DNA of 64,000 bases from Planctomycetaceae bacterium (lineage in GTDB: Bacteria > Planctomycetota > Planctomycetia > Planctomycetales > Planctomycetaceae). The stretch's first letter is position 1. Every line of letters starts with the position of its first letter. The notes beneath the pieces are model-generated. The model had not been told where the DNA came from. It saw nothing but the letters and a program-made list of their open reading frames with translations, and ran no database searches. The position numbers and the translations under genes were made by a program. The DNA lies in assembly GCA_028284145.1 (NCBI GenBank), contig JANQSH010000198.1:62001-126000 (forward strand), in the 5' to 3' direction. This document shows positions 37,545-47,191 of this stretch, one piece after another.

Positions 37545-38486
37545 TCAATCATTCCTATTTGGATAAGTTTCGTTCTGAGGTGGAAAACCTGCTTTTTGTG
37601 AGTGTAAGTAGTCCATCACTGCCCCAGCCACATCCATATCGGTGGTCTTCTGAAACGCGCGCCAGCCGGGGACAGCGTTGACCTCAATCACAAAACATTC
37701 ACCACCGGAGTGATACAGCAGGTCGACACCGGCGAAACTGGCTCCAATGGCTGCAGCCGCTTCCTGCGCCAACTTCATTTCCAGTTCGGTTGGTTGATGC
37801 TGCTTCGCCTGACCATTTCTGGCCATGTTGGTGCGAAAATCGTGAGGATTTTCCCTTCGGATAGCTCCTGTAATCTTCCCGCCGAGTACAAGTACGCGGA
37901 TGTCGAATCCCTCGTGAGGGATGAACTCCTGCAGATAGATCACCGCTTGCGTTCGTTCGATTGTGCGAAAAGTGCGGAAGGCGAGATCGGGGTCACTCAC
38001 CCGCACAATGCCACGGCCTTCGGCTCCAAACAGAGGTTTGATAACCACGTCGCCTCCCAGACGTTCAAATGCGTACATTGCCAGTTCTGTCGTTTCGCAC
38101 GTGCATGTTAAGGGAACTGGCAAATGGCATTGTTCAAGTCGGGCGGTGGTCAGATACTTGTCGACCGCACATTCGATCGCCCTGGCCGAATTGAGTATGA
38201 TCACACCACGCTGCTGAAGACTCAGCAACCCATCCATCCGAAACACGACCTGCTCCAACGAACCCGGAGGCATGGTCCGAACAATGATTGCGTCAAATCT
38301 CGTCAGGTCCGCTCGCGAAGAACTCTTCGACAGACTTTCCAGCCTCAAAGAACCGTCCGTGCCATTGAAATTGAGCATTTCCCGGTAATCCAGCCGCGTC
38401 AGCTCATACCCACGTTTACAGGCGGCCCGTTGCAGATCCTGCACGTACCAGCTTCCCTCATTGCCGAGCACACCGATCTTCAACAC
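37545..38486 (-). CDS. RimK-like ATP-grasp ligase, possibly for tetrahydromethanopterin synthesis
   Basis: 313 residues of the ATP-grasp fold. An N-terminal domain (MLKIGVLGNEGSWYVQDLQR) is followed by GGDVVIKPLFGAEGRGIVRV (ATP loop), LQEFIPHEGFDIRVLVLGGK and FVIEVNAVPGW (metal ligands). Members of the RimK group add glutamate to proteins or cofactors. In methylotrophic bacteria a RimK-like gene lies beside mch and is thought to serve methanopterin cofactor synthesis. Here mch is 1.1 kb away on the other strand, which makes that role plausible. ATG at 38486; no strong ribosome site. Confidence 0.8.
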   Translation of the reverse strand: MLKIGVLGNEGSWYVQDLQRAACKRGYELTRLDYREMLNFNGTDGSLRLESLSKSSSRADLTRFDAIIVRTMPPGSLEQVVFRMDGLLSLQQRGVIILNSARAIECAVDKYLTTARLEQCHLPVPLTCTCETTELAMYAFERLGGDVVIKPLFGAEGRGIVRVSDPDLAFRTFRTIERTQAVIYLQEFIPHEGFDIRVLVLGGKITGAIRRENPHDFRTNMARNGQAKQHQPTELEMKLAQEAAAAIGASFAGVDLLYHSGGECFVIEVNAVPGWRAFQKTTDMDVAGAVMDYLHSQKAGFPPQNETYPNRND

Positions 38487-38648
38487 AATACCCCTTCACA
38501 TGCTTTTCTGCATTTCGATCTTTTCGCGAAGAGTTTCATCCTACAAACGCTGTGCAGGAATGCCACGCATGAGACGCGATGACGATGAAATACAAGTGAA
38601 TTCTGTAAACCGCATCCGGGGCGGTGGCAGAAAACGAATCGACTTTCT

Positions 38649-38747
38649 GGAGCGTATTATGCTCTTCTGTGCCGCGATGAGCGTCGATTGGCTTCAAATA
38701 TCGGTTCCACGAGCCAGAGGCGTTGCACGAAAAGGTTAACTGCTCTA
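38649..38747 (+). repeat. Dispersed structured element, copy 11
   Basis: 99 bp, 63 bp upstream of the cyclophilin start and in the same orientation. The palindrome is GAGCGTATTATGCTC, with one G-T pair. The central hairpin is lost. The 3' end is GGTTAACTGCTCTA. Confidence 0.88.
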
Positions 38748-38809
38748 GGATCGCTTTGAAGGAAACAAACGAACGATTTTCCACCCGGGAAATGATTTTG
38801 GAGAAAGTG

Positions 38810-39346
38810 ATGAGTGCCAGCCGTCGAGCCGAAGTGGATGCTGCTCTGGAAGATGTTGATTTTGACGCCAATTACTATCAAGTCGAATTCGACACGACGA
38901 TGGGCAAAATCCTCTGCGACATGTGGCCGGATGTGGCACCGGGACATTGTCGGAATATGATCGGGCTGGCAAAAATCGGCTTCTATTCTGATATTGTAAT
39001 TCACCGCGTAATCAAAGGTTTCGTCATGCAGGCCGGTTGTCCACAGGGAACCGGCACCGGCGGTCCAGGATATACAATCGATGCGGAATTTAATGACCGA
39101 CCGCATGAACCAGGTGTTCTCTCGATGGCCCGCACGAACGATCCGAATTCCGCCGGCTCGCAGTTTTTCGTCTGTGTGGCCCGTGTTCCCCATTTGGATG
39201 GCCAGTACACCGTTTTTGGGAAAACAGCCGATGAAGGGAGTCTGAAGGTTGCGCTGAACATTGGCGACGTCCCGACTGGAGCTGGTGATCGTCCTGTCGA
39301 TGATGTAGTCATCAATTCAGCGGTGGTGATTGCAACACCAAAATAG
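38810..39346 (+). CDS. Peptidyl-prolyl cis-trans isomerase, cyclophilin type
   Basis: Catalyses proline isomerisation in protein folding. 178 residues from ATG at 38810, which follows GGAG by 9 bases; upstream in-frame codons run into repeat copy 11. Family motifs are VIHRVIKGFVMQAGCPQGTG, SMARTNDPNSAGSQFFVC and LDGQYTVFGK. The catalytic arginine is in HRVI. There is no signal peptide, so it is predicted to be cytoplasmic. Confidence 0.93.
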   Translation: MSASRRAEVDAALEDVDFDANYYQVEFDTTMGKILCDMWPDVAPGHCRNMIGLAKIGFYSDIVIHRVIKGFVMQAGCPQGTGTGGPGYTIDAEFNDRPHEPGVLSMARTNDPNSAGSQFFVCVARVPHLDGQYTVFGKTADEGSLKVALNIGDVPTGAGDRPVDDVVINSAVVIATPK

Positions 39347-39366
39347 TCGCGGACTGCGGGACGCAC

Positions 39367-39551
39367 TCATACACCATCGTCACTGCTTTTGGTGCCGGGG
39401 CCAACATGTGTCACGGCGTCTCCAACAGCGATGTTTCCCGGTTCGACGACTTTTGCGGTGATCCCACCATGACCGCGCATCGCGTTGTATCCGCCTTCGC
39501 CCAGGTTTTGTTCCAATTGCCGAGGCTGGAAAATGCGACACTGCAACCGTT
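39367..39551 (-). pseudogene. MOSC domain gene remnant
   Basis: On the minus strand the frame reads LQCRIFQPRQLEQNLGEGGY, then NAMRGHGGITAKVVEPGNIA, then VGDAVTHVGPG and a stop at 39367. NLGEGGYNAMRGHGGI is the C-terminal hallmark of MOSC domains (molybdenum cofactor sulfurase C-terminal). About 60 residues survive; a TAA lies directly upstream in frame and the N-terminal two thirds, including the usual cysteine, are gone. The upstream part may have been lost when the neighbouring mch region arrived. It overlaps no intact gene. Confidence 0.7.
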
Positions 39552-39600
39552 AAACTGCGGCTCAATTTTTCAGAATGGTTTTCTCAGTCAGGCAGATGCA

Positions 39601-40554
39601 ATGGATGAGTTTCTCTTAAATGAAGGTGCTGCGGGTTTTCTGCAGGAATTTGAAATTCAGGCGGCTGATCTGCGTATTGCGACCGTCGAAAATTCATCTG
39701 GTGCGCAACTGTTCGATTTCGGAGTCAACACTTTGGGCGGAGTGGAAGCCGGTTTGCAACTGGCGCGGCTTTGCATGGCGGGAATGGGAGAAGTCGCCCT
39801 GTCAATGGGCCAACTGGATGGGCATCCCTGGCCCGTTATCCATGTTGCAACGGACGCTCCGGTACAAGCCTGCCTGATGAGCCAGTACGCCGGCTGGCAA
39901 ATTGCAACTGACAATTTCTTCGGTATGGGTTCCGGTCCGATGAGGGCTGCGACTGACCACGAGGAACTGATGCGCGAGTTTGATTACCTCGAAAATCCAT
40001 CAGTGGTCGTGGGGGTGATCGAATCGGGGAAGATTCCGGATGACGATGTGATCAATCACATTGCGGAAGCGTGCAATGTGGAAACGAGCCAGGTTGCATT
40101 ATGTGTCGCGCCAACATCGAGTCAGGCGGGCAATGTGCAGATTGTTGCCCGTTCCATCGAGACGGCGATGCACAAGCTGCATGAAGTCGGGTTTGATGTG
40201 CAGCGCGTGAAGTCCGGATTCGGAGTCGCTCCACTGCCTCCCGTCGCCGCAGATGACCTGACCGGAATCGGTCGTACCAATGACGCCATCCTTTACGGAG
40301 CCAGCGTTCATCTATGGATCACTGGGGATGACGAATCGATCGCTGAGATCGGCAGGCAGGTACCGGCTTCGTCGTCTGCCGTTTATGGAAAGCCGTTTAT
40401 TGAGATCTTTGAAGACGCGAACCGGGACTTCTATGCCATCGACCCGCTGTTGTTCAGTCCGGCAGAGATCACGTTTCAGAATCTGGAGAGCGGACAAGTG
40501 CATCGCTTCGGCCATACCGTACACCAGACTCTGCGTCATTCCTTTGGATTCTGA
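39601..40554 (+). CDS. mch: Methenyltetrahydromethanopterin cyclohydrolase
   Basis: Hydrolyses methenyl-H4MPT to formyl-H4MPT in the tetrahydromethanopterin C1 pathway of methanogens and methylotrophs. From ATG at 39601 it has 317 residues, the usual length. The frame is open 65 codons further upstream, but that part overlaps the MOSC remnant and has no family likeness. Recognisable segments are FDFGVNTLGGVEAGLQLARL, YAGWQIATDNFFGMGSGPMR and GRTNDAILYGASVHLW. Planctomycetes are one of the few bacterial groups outside the proteobacteria known to have this gene. Its 3' end overlaps the convergent hydantoinase gene by 19 bases. Confidence 0.92.
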   Translation: MDEFLLNEGAAGFLQEFEIQAADLRIATVENSSGAQLFDFGVNTLGGVEAGLQLARLCMAGMGEVALSMGQLDGHPWPVIHVATDAPVQACLMSQYAGWQIATDNFFGMGSGPMRAATDHEELMREFDYLENPSVVVGVIESGKIPDDDVINHIAEACNVETSQVALCVAPTSSQAGNVQIVARSIETAMHKLHEVGFDVQRVKSGFGVAPLPPVAADDLTGIGRTNDAILYGASVHLWITGDDESIAEIGRQVPASSSAVYGKPFIEIFEDANRDFYAIDPLLFSPAEITFQNLESGQVHRFGHTVHQTLRHSFGF

Positions 40555-43500
40555 CAGGCGTCGCCAAAACCGCCACCGCCGGGTGTCTCGATAATCAACT
40601 GATCGCCCGAATGAGCATCGAGTTGGAACTTGCCTCCCATGTTCTGGTGTTCTCCTGTCATTGCTTTCAACATCGTGTTGACTCCCGTCTGTCCTGGTCG
40701 TCCGCCGGTCAGACCATAGGGAGAAAACTGGCCCCTTCGCTCGGTTAGCATCGAGACTTTCAACGGTTTCAAAAATTCCAGACGGCGTACAATGCCATCG
40801 CCTCCACAATGTTGACCTGCTCCACCGGAACCTTTCCGAATGCGGAATTCCCGCACACGAACGGGATATCGATGTTCAATCACTTCGACATCGGTCAATC
40901 GTGTGTTCGTCATGTGTGTATGGACGGCGTCCGCTCCGTCGGCTGCTTTTGTTGCACCGCTGCCTCCACAAATCGTCTCGTAGTATCCGAACGAATCGTT
41001 ACCAAATGTCAGGTTGTTCATCGTTCCCTGACTGGCCGCTGCCATGCCCAAAGCCCCCAGCAGCACATCGACAATCCTTTGTGACGTTTCGACATTGCCC
41101 CCTGCCATCGCCGCGCAATCCTCGGGCCGCTCCCGTTCCGGTGGGTTGAGCATCGATTCTGGCACGTGAATGGTTACCGGTTCCAGCACACCACTGTTGA
41201 GCGGGATTTCTTCATCAATCAGGCAACGAAAAACGTAGAGTACGGCTGCGGTCACGATCGCGTGATTGGCGTTGAGGTTTGATGACAAGACACCTGATGT
41301 GTCCGAAAAATCGACCGTTGCCGATTCATTCTGGATATCGATTTGCACACAAATTTCGGCCTCATCATCCAGATAATCTGAGAAAGTGTACCGCCCATCT
41401 TCGAGCGACTGCAGAGCCATCCGCATTTTTTCCGCTGCGGCTTTCTGAATGTGTCTCATGTATGCCTGTACGACTGGCAGCGAATATCGACCGATCAGTT
41501 CCTTCAACAGGCGAACACCTATCTGGTTCGCTGCAACCTGAGCAGCAATATCAGCGAGGTTGTCGGAGATGCTGCGCGATGGGTATGGCCCGGATGCCAA
41601 TCGCGTTTTCAGTTCTTCGATCCGTAACCTGCCTTCGCCAACCAGTTTGAAGTTGCGAATGATGACCCCCTCTTCAGCCAGGTTGCGGGAAAAAGGGGGC
41701 ATGCTGCCGGGAACAATTCCGCCGATTTCCGCATGGTGCGCACGGCTGGCAGTGACGAACAGCAGTTCGCCCGAATGTTCGTCATGCACTGGGGTCACAA
41801 CTGTGATATCGGGCAAATGCGAGCCACCACGATACGGGTCGTTGGTTACGAATACATCACCCGGCCTGATATCAGGATTGTCACGTAAGATATGTTTGAC
41901 CGTTTCACTCATTGCGCCGAGATGCACGGGAATATGCGGAGCATTGACAACCAGATCGCCATTCGATTCGAACAGTGCGCAACTGAAATCGAGCCGTTCC
42001 TTGACGTTGATCGAAATGGATGTGCGTTGAAGCGTCTCGCCCATTTGCTCTGCGATTGATGCAAAGAGGTTGTTGAAGATTTCCAGCATCACCGGGTCGA
42101 CGTCATCGTTTTTTTGCAACTCTGCATTTGGTTGTCGGTCGCCGACGGAGTCTGTCAGGATCACATCGCCGCTGGCGGTCACCTGAGCAGAGAAACCCGG
42201 TTCGACAACGATGGTGGATGTTGCTTCGCATAGAATTGAGGGACCGTGAATCGTGTTTCCCGGGCCAAGTTGTTCGCGACGAAAAAGTGGTGTCTCATAT
42301 GAGTTGCCACCAAACCAGACGTTCGAGGTTCCAAAAGGTTCTGGTTCACCAGGGCAACGGGTCTGGGCAGGAACGGAGGTTTGCGGCATGCGACCAACTA
42401 CCTCGACCCGCAGCGTCACAATTTCCAGCGGGCGGTCCGTGTGGAGGTAGCCGAAGTACTGTTGGTGTTTCCGCTCAAATGCCGTCCGGTAGTCGCCATC
42501 GTCTGGCTGCAAAATGGTGATTGTGGATTCGGCCCCCTGGTACCGTATGTCGAGTGAGCGATTTGGCGATTGAATCGCATCATCTGGCACGCCTTCGGCA
42601 AGAACGTCATTGAAGACTTGTGATTCCAAATCGCTGAAGTCGGTATTGAGTTGTTCGAGCATTTCCACATTGAATGGTTCGAGGATTGTCTGTGACGCAA
42701 ATCGCCGTACGTCTGCCTGACCAATTCCGTATGCACTGAGAATGCCCGAACAGGGATGAATCAACGTCTGAGAAATTCCGAGCAGACGGGAAATCGCACA
42801 GGCATGTTGTGCCCCTGCTCCACCAAAAGTGACGAGGATATAGTCAGCGGGATCATACCCCTTCGCCACCGAAATTCGGCGAATTGCGCGGGCCATCGTT
42901 TCGTTGGCAATCTCCAGAAACCCTTCCGCCAACTCATGCGTGGTGTACTGTTTTCCGAGGGGGGAATTGGTGATCTCTTCACACAAGGTTGCAAGTTTGC
43001 GAGCAACCATTTTGTCATCAAGAGGGAATGGAAACTGCCCCGATATGATTCGCCCCAAATGCAGATTCATATCGGTGACAGTCAGCGGGCCACCTTTTCC
43101 ATAACAGGCTGGTCCAGGATCAGCTCCGGCACTGTTTGGTCCGACGAACAGTTTTACGCCATCGAAACCGCAGATGCTGCCCCCACCGGCTGCAACTGTT
43201 TCGATGGCCAGCATGGGTGAAACGATTCTGACCCCCGCTTTTTCAGTCTCGTACTCATACTCGAATTCGCCATCATAGCGGGAGACGTCGGTACTCGTTC
43301 CACCCATATCGAAGCCAAATGAACGTGTGAATCCCGCCTGTTTTGCGGCTTGTGCAAAACCATTTACGCCGCCCGCCGGCCCGGAAAGGATGCTGTCTTT
43401 GCCGACGAAATTGGCTGCATCGACAAGCCCGCCAGCTGATGTCATAACCTTGAGTGATCCGTTTTTGAGCGGCGACTGCAATGACTGAATGTATTGGCGG

Positions 43501-44366
43501 AGGATCGGATTGAGGTATGCATCCATCACCGTAGTGTCGCCCCGGGAGACAATTTTGATTGTCGGAGAGAGTCGTGAAGAGGTGCTGATTTCTGTGAAGC
43601 CGACATCGCGGGCAATTTGTTCCACGATCAGTTCGTGTTCAGGATTCATATATGAATGCAGCAGGCAAATCGCGATCGATTCGATCCCCTCATTCCTGAT
43701 TTGTTCCAGATCGACGCGAATGCGTTGTTCATTCAAAGGAGATAACACTTCGCCGTTGGCAGAGAGTCGTTCGTCAACTTCCAGCACGCGCGTAAACAGA
43801 GGCGTTGGCTTTTTGATATCCAGCGCGAAGAGTTTCGGGCGGTCCTGATTTCCAATCAGCAGGATATCTGCCATTCCGCACGTTGTAACGAACGCCGTAT
43901 TCGCACCGGTTCTGGTAAGCAGCGCATTGGTCCCACGTGTTGTCCCGAGTTTGACAGTGATCTCAGGAATTTCATCGTACAGGCCGAGTTGCAACAAATA
44001 GCGAATGGCGACCAAAGGCGCTTCTTCGTGCGAGAACAATTCGTAAGACGCAGCCAAATTGACAGTCGCGGGGATCTGATCAGCAATTGTAAGCCGACCA
44101 GTCACATCGAACTCAATGATCTGGCTTTCAAAAAGCGGATTACCGGAAACGTCGAGAAATCGGATCGTATAACCGCACCAGAAACTGGGCGGGTCATTTT
44201 CTCGCAGGGGATCAAAAAATGCCGTATCATTCTCCCACCCCGTGACCTGGCCTTTCGTTACGCCGGAACTGAGCGTTTTGAATGACAGGATTGTTCCGTC
44301 CGGTTTCCGGGCCAGACAGTCAGTGAACGTTCCCCCGACATCGATCCAGAATTCCCATCGATCCAT
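40536..44366 (-). CDS. Fused hydantoinase / 5-oxoprolinase (HyuA-HyuB)
   Basis: Predicted ATP-dependent opening of 5-oxoproline or a hydantoin ring. About 1276 residues, with both subunits in one chain as in eukaryotic OPLAH. The HyuA half (about 1-750) starts FWIDVGGTFTDC and contains LGTTRGTNALL, FDMGGTSTDVSRYDGEFEYE and FGGAGAQHACAISRLLG. The HyuB half (about 770-1276) contains FVTNDPYRGGSHLPDITVV, AHHAEIGGIVPGSMPP and GGSGATKAADGADAVHTHMT. ATG at 44366 is preferred to an adjacent TTG. The upstream membrane-protein gene ends 12 bases before, so the two are likely one transcript. Confidence 0.93.
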   Translation of the reverse strand: MDRWEFWIDVGGTFTDCLARKPDGTILSFKTLSSGVTKGQVTGWENDTAFFDPLRENDPPSFWCGYTIRFLDVSGNPLFESQIIEFDVTGRLTIADQIPATVNLAASYELFSHEEAPLVAIRYLLQLGLYDEIPEITVKLGTTRGTNALLTRTGANTAFVTTCGMADILLIGNQDRPKLFALDIKKPTPLFTRVLEVDERLSANGEVLSPLNEQRIRVDLEQIRNEGIESIAICLLHSYMNPEHELIVEQIARDVGFTEISTSSRLSPTIKIVSRGDTTVMDAYLNPILRQYIQSLQSPLKNGSLKVMTSAGGLVDAANFVGKDSILSGPAGGVNGFAQAAKQAGFTRSFGFDMGGTSTDVSRYDGEFEYEYETEKAGVRIVSPMLAIETVAAGGGSICGFDGVKLFVGPNSAGADPGPACYGKGGPLTVTDMNLHLGRIISGQFPFPLDDKMVARKLATLCEEITNSPLGKQYTTHELAEGFLEIANETMARAIRRISVAKGYDPADYILVTFGGAGAQHACAISRLLGISQTLIHPCSGILSAYGIGQADVRRFASQTILEPFNVEMLEQLNTDFSDLESQVFNDVLAEGVPDDAIQSPNRSLDIRYQGAESTITILQPDDGDYRTAFERKHQQYFGYLHTDRPLEIVTLRVEVVGRMPQTSVPAQTRCPGEPEPFGTSNVWFGGNSYETPLFRREQLGPGNTIHGPSILCEATSTIVVEPGFSAQVTASGDVILTDSVGDRQPNAELQKNDDVDPVMLEIFNNLFASIAEQMGETLQRTSISINVKERLDFSCALFESNGDLVVNAPHIPVHLGAMSETVKHILRDNPDIRPGDVFVTNDPYRGGSHLPDITVVTPVHDEHSGELLFVTASRAHHAEIGGIVPGSMPPFSRNLAEEGVIIRNFKLVGEGRLRIEELKTRLASGPYPSRSISDNLADIAAQVAANQIGVRLLKELIGRYSLPVVQAYMRHIQKAAAEKMRMALQSLEDGRYTFSDYLDDEAEICVQIDIQNESATVDFSDTSGVLSSNLNANHAIVTAAVLYVFRCLIDEEIPLNSGVLEPVTIHVPESMLNPPERERPEDCAAMAGGNVETSQRIVDVLLGALGMAAASQGTMNNLTFGNDSFGYYETICGGSGATKAADGADAVHTHMTNTRLTDVEVIEHRYPVRVREFRIRKGSGGAGQHCGGDGIVRRLEFLKPLKVSMLTERRGQFSPYGLTGGRPGQTGVNTMLKAMTGEHQNMGGKFQLDAHSGDQLIIETPGGGGFGDACQNPKE

Positions 44367-44378
44367 CAAACCGACCGC

Positions 44379-45002
44379 TTAGTTTGCATTTTCTGGTATC
44401 GGTGTTTCTGCCATCGCTTTGGGACACGGCTTGATGATCAGCGCCTGCACTAATCCGACCAATGTCCAGCCAATGATAACATCCAGCGACATTTCGATCG
44501 TGTGATCCAGCGGTACGTGAAACCAGTTCCAATTCATGGCATAGGTTGTCAGCGAGGCGAACGTCGCGATCATTGTCACAAATCCAACACGTGAAAGATA
44601 CGATTGACAACAACCCTTCACCGCGGCGCACAACGCCATCGCAACCAGCACCGACGAGATGAGGTTGATCAGAAAACTGCCGATGTACATTTCCGGCGGC
44701 ATAGGTTGGCCACCCTCTTTGGAGTAGGCCATGTACACAAGCGGACCCGCTTTGTGTCGTGCCATCCAGTTCTCTTCGACTTTTTTTCGCTCCTCTCCCT
44801 CTAACTTGTGAAGATCGGCCGGAAAGCCGGGAACGAAATACATCCCTGATTCCATATTCTGGTCCTGCATGGCTTCTGCAAAGGCGGCTTCATCCGGGAC
44901 GTTATTGATTGCCGTATGCAGCGGCAGGATCATCCAGGCAAGGAATCCCCAGACAAACATGATGACGCCACCGGCAATCCCTGCAATCACAATTCGTTTC
45001 AT
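44379..45002 (-). CDS. Membrane protein of unknown function
   Basis: 207 residues with about four hydrophobic segments (about 5-27, 105-128, 137-156, 171-190). The loop after the first segment is charged (HKLEGEERKKVEENWMARHK) and predicted to be outside the membrane. ATG at 45002 follows AGGGG by about 9 bases. I do not recognise a named family, although it looks like a conserved 4-TM hypothetical. It is directly upstream of the hydantoinase gene. Confidence 0.75.
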   Translation of the reverse strand: MKRIVIAGIAGGVIMFVWGFLAWMILPLHTAINNVPDEAAFAEAMQDQNMESGMYFVPGFPADLHKLEGEERKKVEENWMARHKAGPLVYMAYSKEGGQPMPPEMYIGSFLINLISSVLVAMALCAAVKGCCQSYLSRVGFVTMIATFASLTTYAMNWNWFHVPLDHTIEMSLDVIIGWTLVGLVQALIIKPCPKAMAETPIPENAN

Positions 45003-45151
45003 ACCTGTTACCCCTGTTCAAAATGTTAAGTCCCAATATTCGATCGAAGCCAATCTGAGAATGTTATCGCAACCATTTATTCCCGAACAACCGCCATAAT
45101 AATGCAATTTGTCCGGCGTGGATCAACTCATGATACGCGCACCATTCGCCT

Positions 45152-45169
45152 GGAGCGTATTACGCTCTA
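45152..45169 (+). repeat. Dispersed structured element, copy 12: end fragment only
   Basis: Only GGAGCGTATTACGCTCTA remains, which is the 5' palindrome joined directly to the 3' terminal GCTCTA. It looks like an internal deletion of a full copy. Bases 45167-45169 are the stop codon of proS on the minus strand. Confidence 0.65.
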
Positions 45170-46921
45170 AGCAGGAATACTGGAGGATTCTTCCTCGCGA
45201 CGTTCGTTGAGCATTGTCACCACGGTTGATACGGTACTGTCGATCGGAACGAGCGTTGGATCAGCGTCGGTTCGCCACTTCACTTCCGCAACGCCATCCT
45301 TCAGGCCTTTTCCACCGATCACCACTCGCAGCGGGATGCCGATCAAATCAGCATCTTTGAATTTCACTCCGGGCCGTGCTGAGCGATCATCGAACAGACA
45401 TTCGACACCGGATTCCTGCAAGCCGGCATAGAGCTTTTCTGCGGTCTTCATTACTTTCTCGTCAGTGACATTCAGTGGGATCACCAGGACATCATACGGG
45501 GCAACCGACAACGGCCAGATGAGGCCATTCTCATCGTGTCGCGTTTCTGCCAAACCAGCGACAATTCGGTTTACGCCGATACCATAACAACCCATGATAA
45601 TCGATCGCCGTTGCTCATTCTCATCATCGAAAGTTGCATCGAGCGCATCGGTGTATTTCGTGCCAAGTTTGAAAACATGTCCCACTTCTATGCCATGCAC
45701 GAAATCCATCCTGGCATCGCATTTCGGACAGGAATCACCGTCAACTGCATCGCGCAGGTCAGCCGTTCGCATAACAGAATAGTCGCGACTGATATTCACG
45801 CCGACGTAATGCTTGTCGGCTTCGTTTGCACCAGTCACAGCGTTTTCAATTTCGACGACATCGTGATCGGCGATAATATCGAGATCCAGTCCCACCGGAC
45901 CGGCAAAACCAACCGGTGCACCGGTCACTTTCTCAATCGTCGATTCATCCGCCAGTTCGACAGACTCGGCTGCCAACTCACGTCGCACTTTTCCTTCGTT
46001 CGCGTCATGATCGCCCCGGACCAGAACGGCAACGACTTTGTCGTCCGCCTGATAGATCAGTGTTTTGACCATCTTGCGCGGCTTGCACTTCAACAGCTTG
46101 CTCACCTGTTCGATGCTGGTGACATCCGGCGTGTCGAGACTGGTCAACGGCTTCAACCCATCTTGATCGCCCGCAGAAATGGACGGTGCCGCTCGACCGG
46201 TCTCCGCGCGTTCCAGATTCGCCGCGTAGCCACAACCACTGCAGTGCACGATGCGGTCTTCGCCGTTGTCTGCCGGAATCATAAACTCGTGCGATGCGTC
46301 GCCTCCTATCGGGCCGCTTTCCGCTTCGACCGGCAGGTATTCCAGCCCGCAGCGACTGAAGATGCGGCAATAGGCACGGTACATCTGCTGGTAGACTTCG
46401 TCGAGTTGATCCAGATTCGTGCTGAAACTATAGGCATCCTTCATCAGGAACTCGCTTGTTCGCAATACGCCAAAGCGAGGACGTTCTTCATTGCGGAATT
46501 TGGTCTGAATCTGGTAGACCGTCAGCGGCAGTTGACGATAGCTGCTGATATGATGTGCCATCAGGTCGGTGACGACTTCTTCATGCGTTGGACCAAGGCA
46601 GAGCGGAACTTTCCTGTCGCCCCGCTTGACATCGAATTGAATCAGAACATTGCCGAAGGCTTCCCGCCGACCAGTTCGCTCGAACAGATCGATCGGTTGC
46701 AGTGCCGGCATGAAAAGTTCGATTGCTCCGGCTGCATCCATCTCTTCCCGGACAATCGCTTCCGCCTTTCGTATCGCTCGCCAGCCCAGCGGCAGATAAG
46801 TATAGGCTCCGGCCATCACCTGCCGAATGAGCCCCGCACGCAGCATCAGTTGATGGCTGGGAACTTCTGCGTCAGCCGGAACTTCCTTCATGGTGGGGAT
46901 AAACGTCTGACTCCAGCGCAC
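45167..46921 (-). CDS. proS: Prolyl-tRNA synthetase
   Basis: Charges tRNA-Pro. 584 residues, bacterial type with the editing (INS, YbaK-like) insertion. The start is GTG at 46921 ([15 protein letters not shown]), 6 bases after GAGG; two TTG codons slightly upstream are poorer. Class II motifs: [21 protein letters not shown] (motif 2) and [16 protein letters not shown] (motif 3). The INS domain (about 240-385) contains [20 protein letters not shown] and GPVGL. The TAG stop lies inside the repeat fragment copy 12, so the last residues (SSSIPA) end at an insertion boundary. Confidence 0.96.
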   Translation of the reverse strand: MRWSQTFIPTMKEVPADAEVPSHQLMLRAGLIRQVMAGAYTYLPLGWRAIRKAEAIVREEMDAAGAIELFMPALQPIDLFERTGRREAFGNVLIQFDVKRGDRKVPLCLGPTHEEVVTDLMAHHISSYRQLPLTVYQIQTKFRNEERPRFGVLRTSEFLMKDAYSFSTNLDQLDEVYQQMYRAYCRIFSRCGLEYLPVEAESGPIGGDASHEFMIPADNGEDRIVHCSGCGYAANLERAETGRAAPSISAGDQDGLKPLTSLDTPDVTSIEQVSKLLKCKPRKMVKTLIYQADDKVVAVLVRGDHDANEGKVRRELAAESVELADESTIEKVTGAPVGFAGPVGLDLDIIADHDVVEIENAVTGANEADKHYVGVNISRDYSVMRTADLRDAVDGDSCPKCDARMDFVHGIEVGHVFKLGTKYTDALDATFDDENEQRRSIIMGCYGIGVNRIVAGLAETRHDENGLIWPLSVAPYDVLVIPLNVTDEKVMKTAEKLYAGLQESGVECLFDDRSARPGVKFKDADLIGIPLRVVIGGKGLKDGVAEVKWRTDADPTLVPIDSTVSTVVTMLNERREEESSSIPA

Positions 46922-47191
46922 GGTCAACCTCAATTTTCTTCAGGTCGTTCTCGAAAAGGGGATCGAAATGTCACAACGGTACGATCACACCGGCGTGATC
47001 TTAGCAAATGCCTGCTGGCATCAAAAGGACCACGACTAAGGCGAAATGGTTCATCCGGCTGACAAACCGGGCGCAGGTTACTAGAATCGCCGGAGTGTGA
47101 TGGGCGGCTGGCGTTCCACACTTCTATTCGAGTCCGGGATCATCACCGGGCAGCACTTGTGCGGCGATTCGGGCCGCTTGGAAAATCTCTC

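Noticed and set aside
45536-47062. Open frame of about 508 codons on the plus strand
   Set aside because: It is antisense to proS over nearly its whole length, has no recognisable domain, and proS is intact with all class II motifs.
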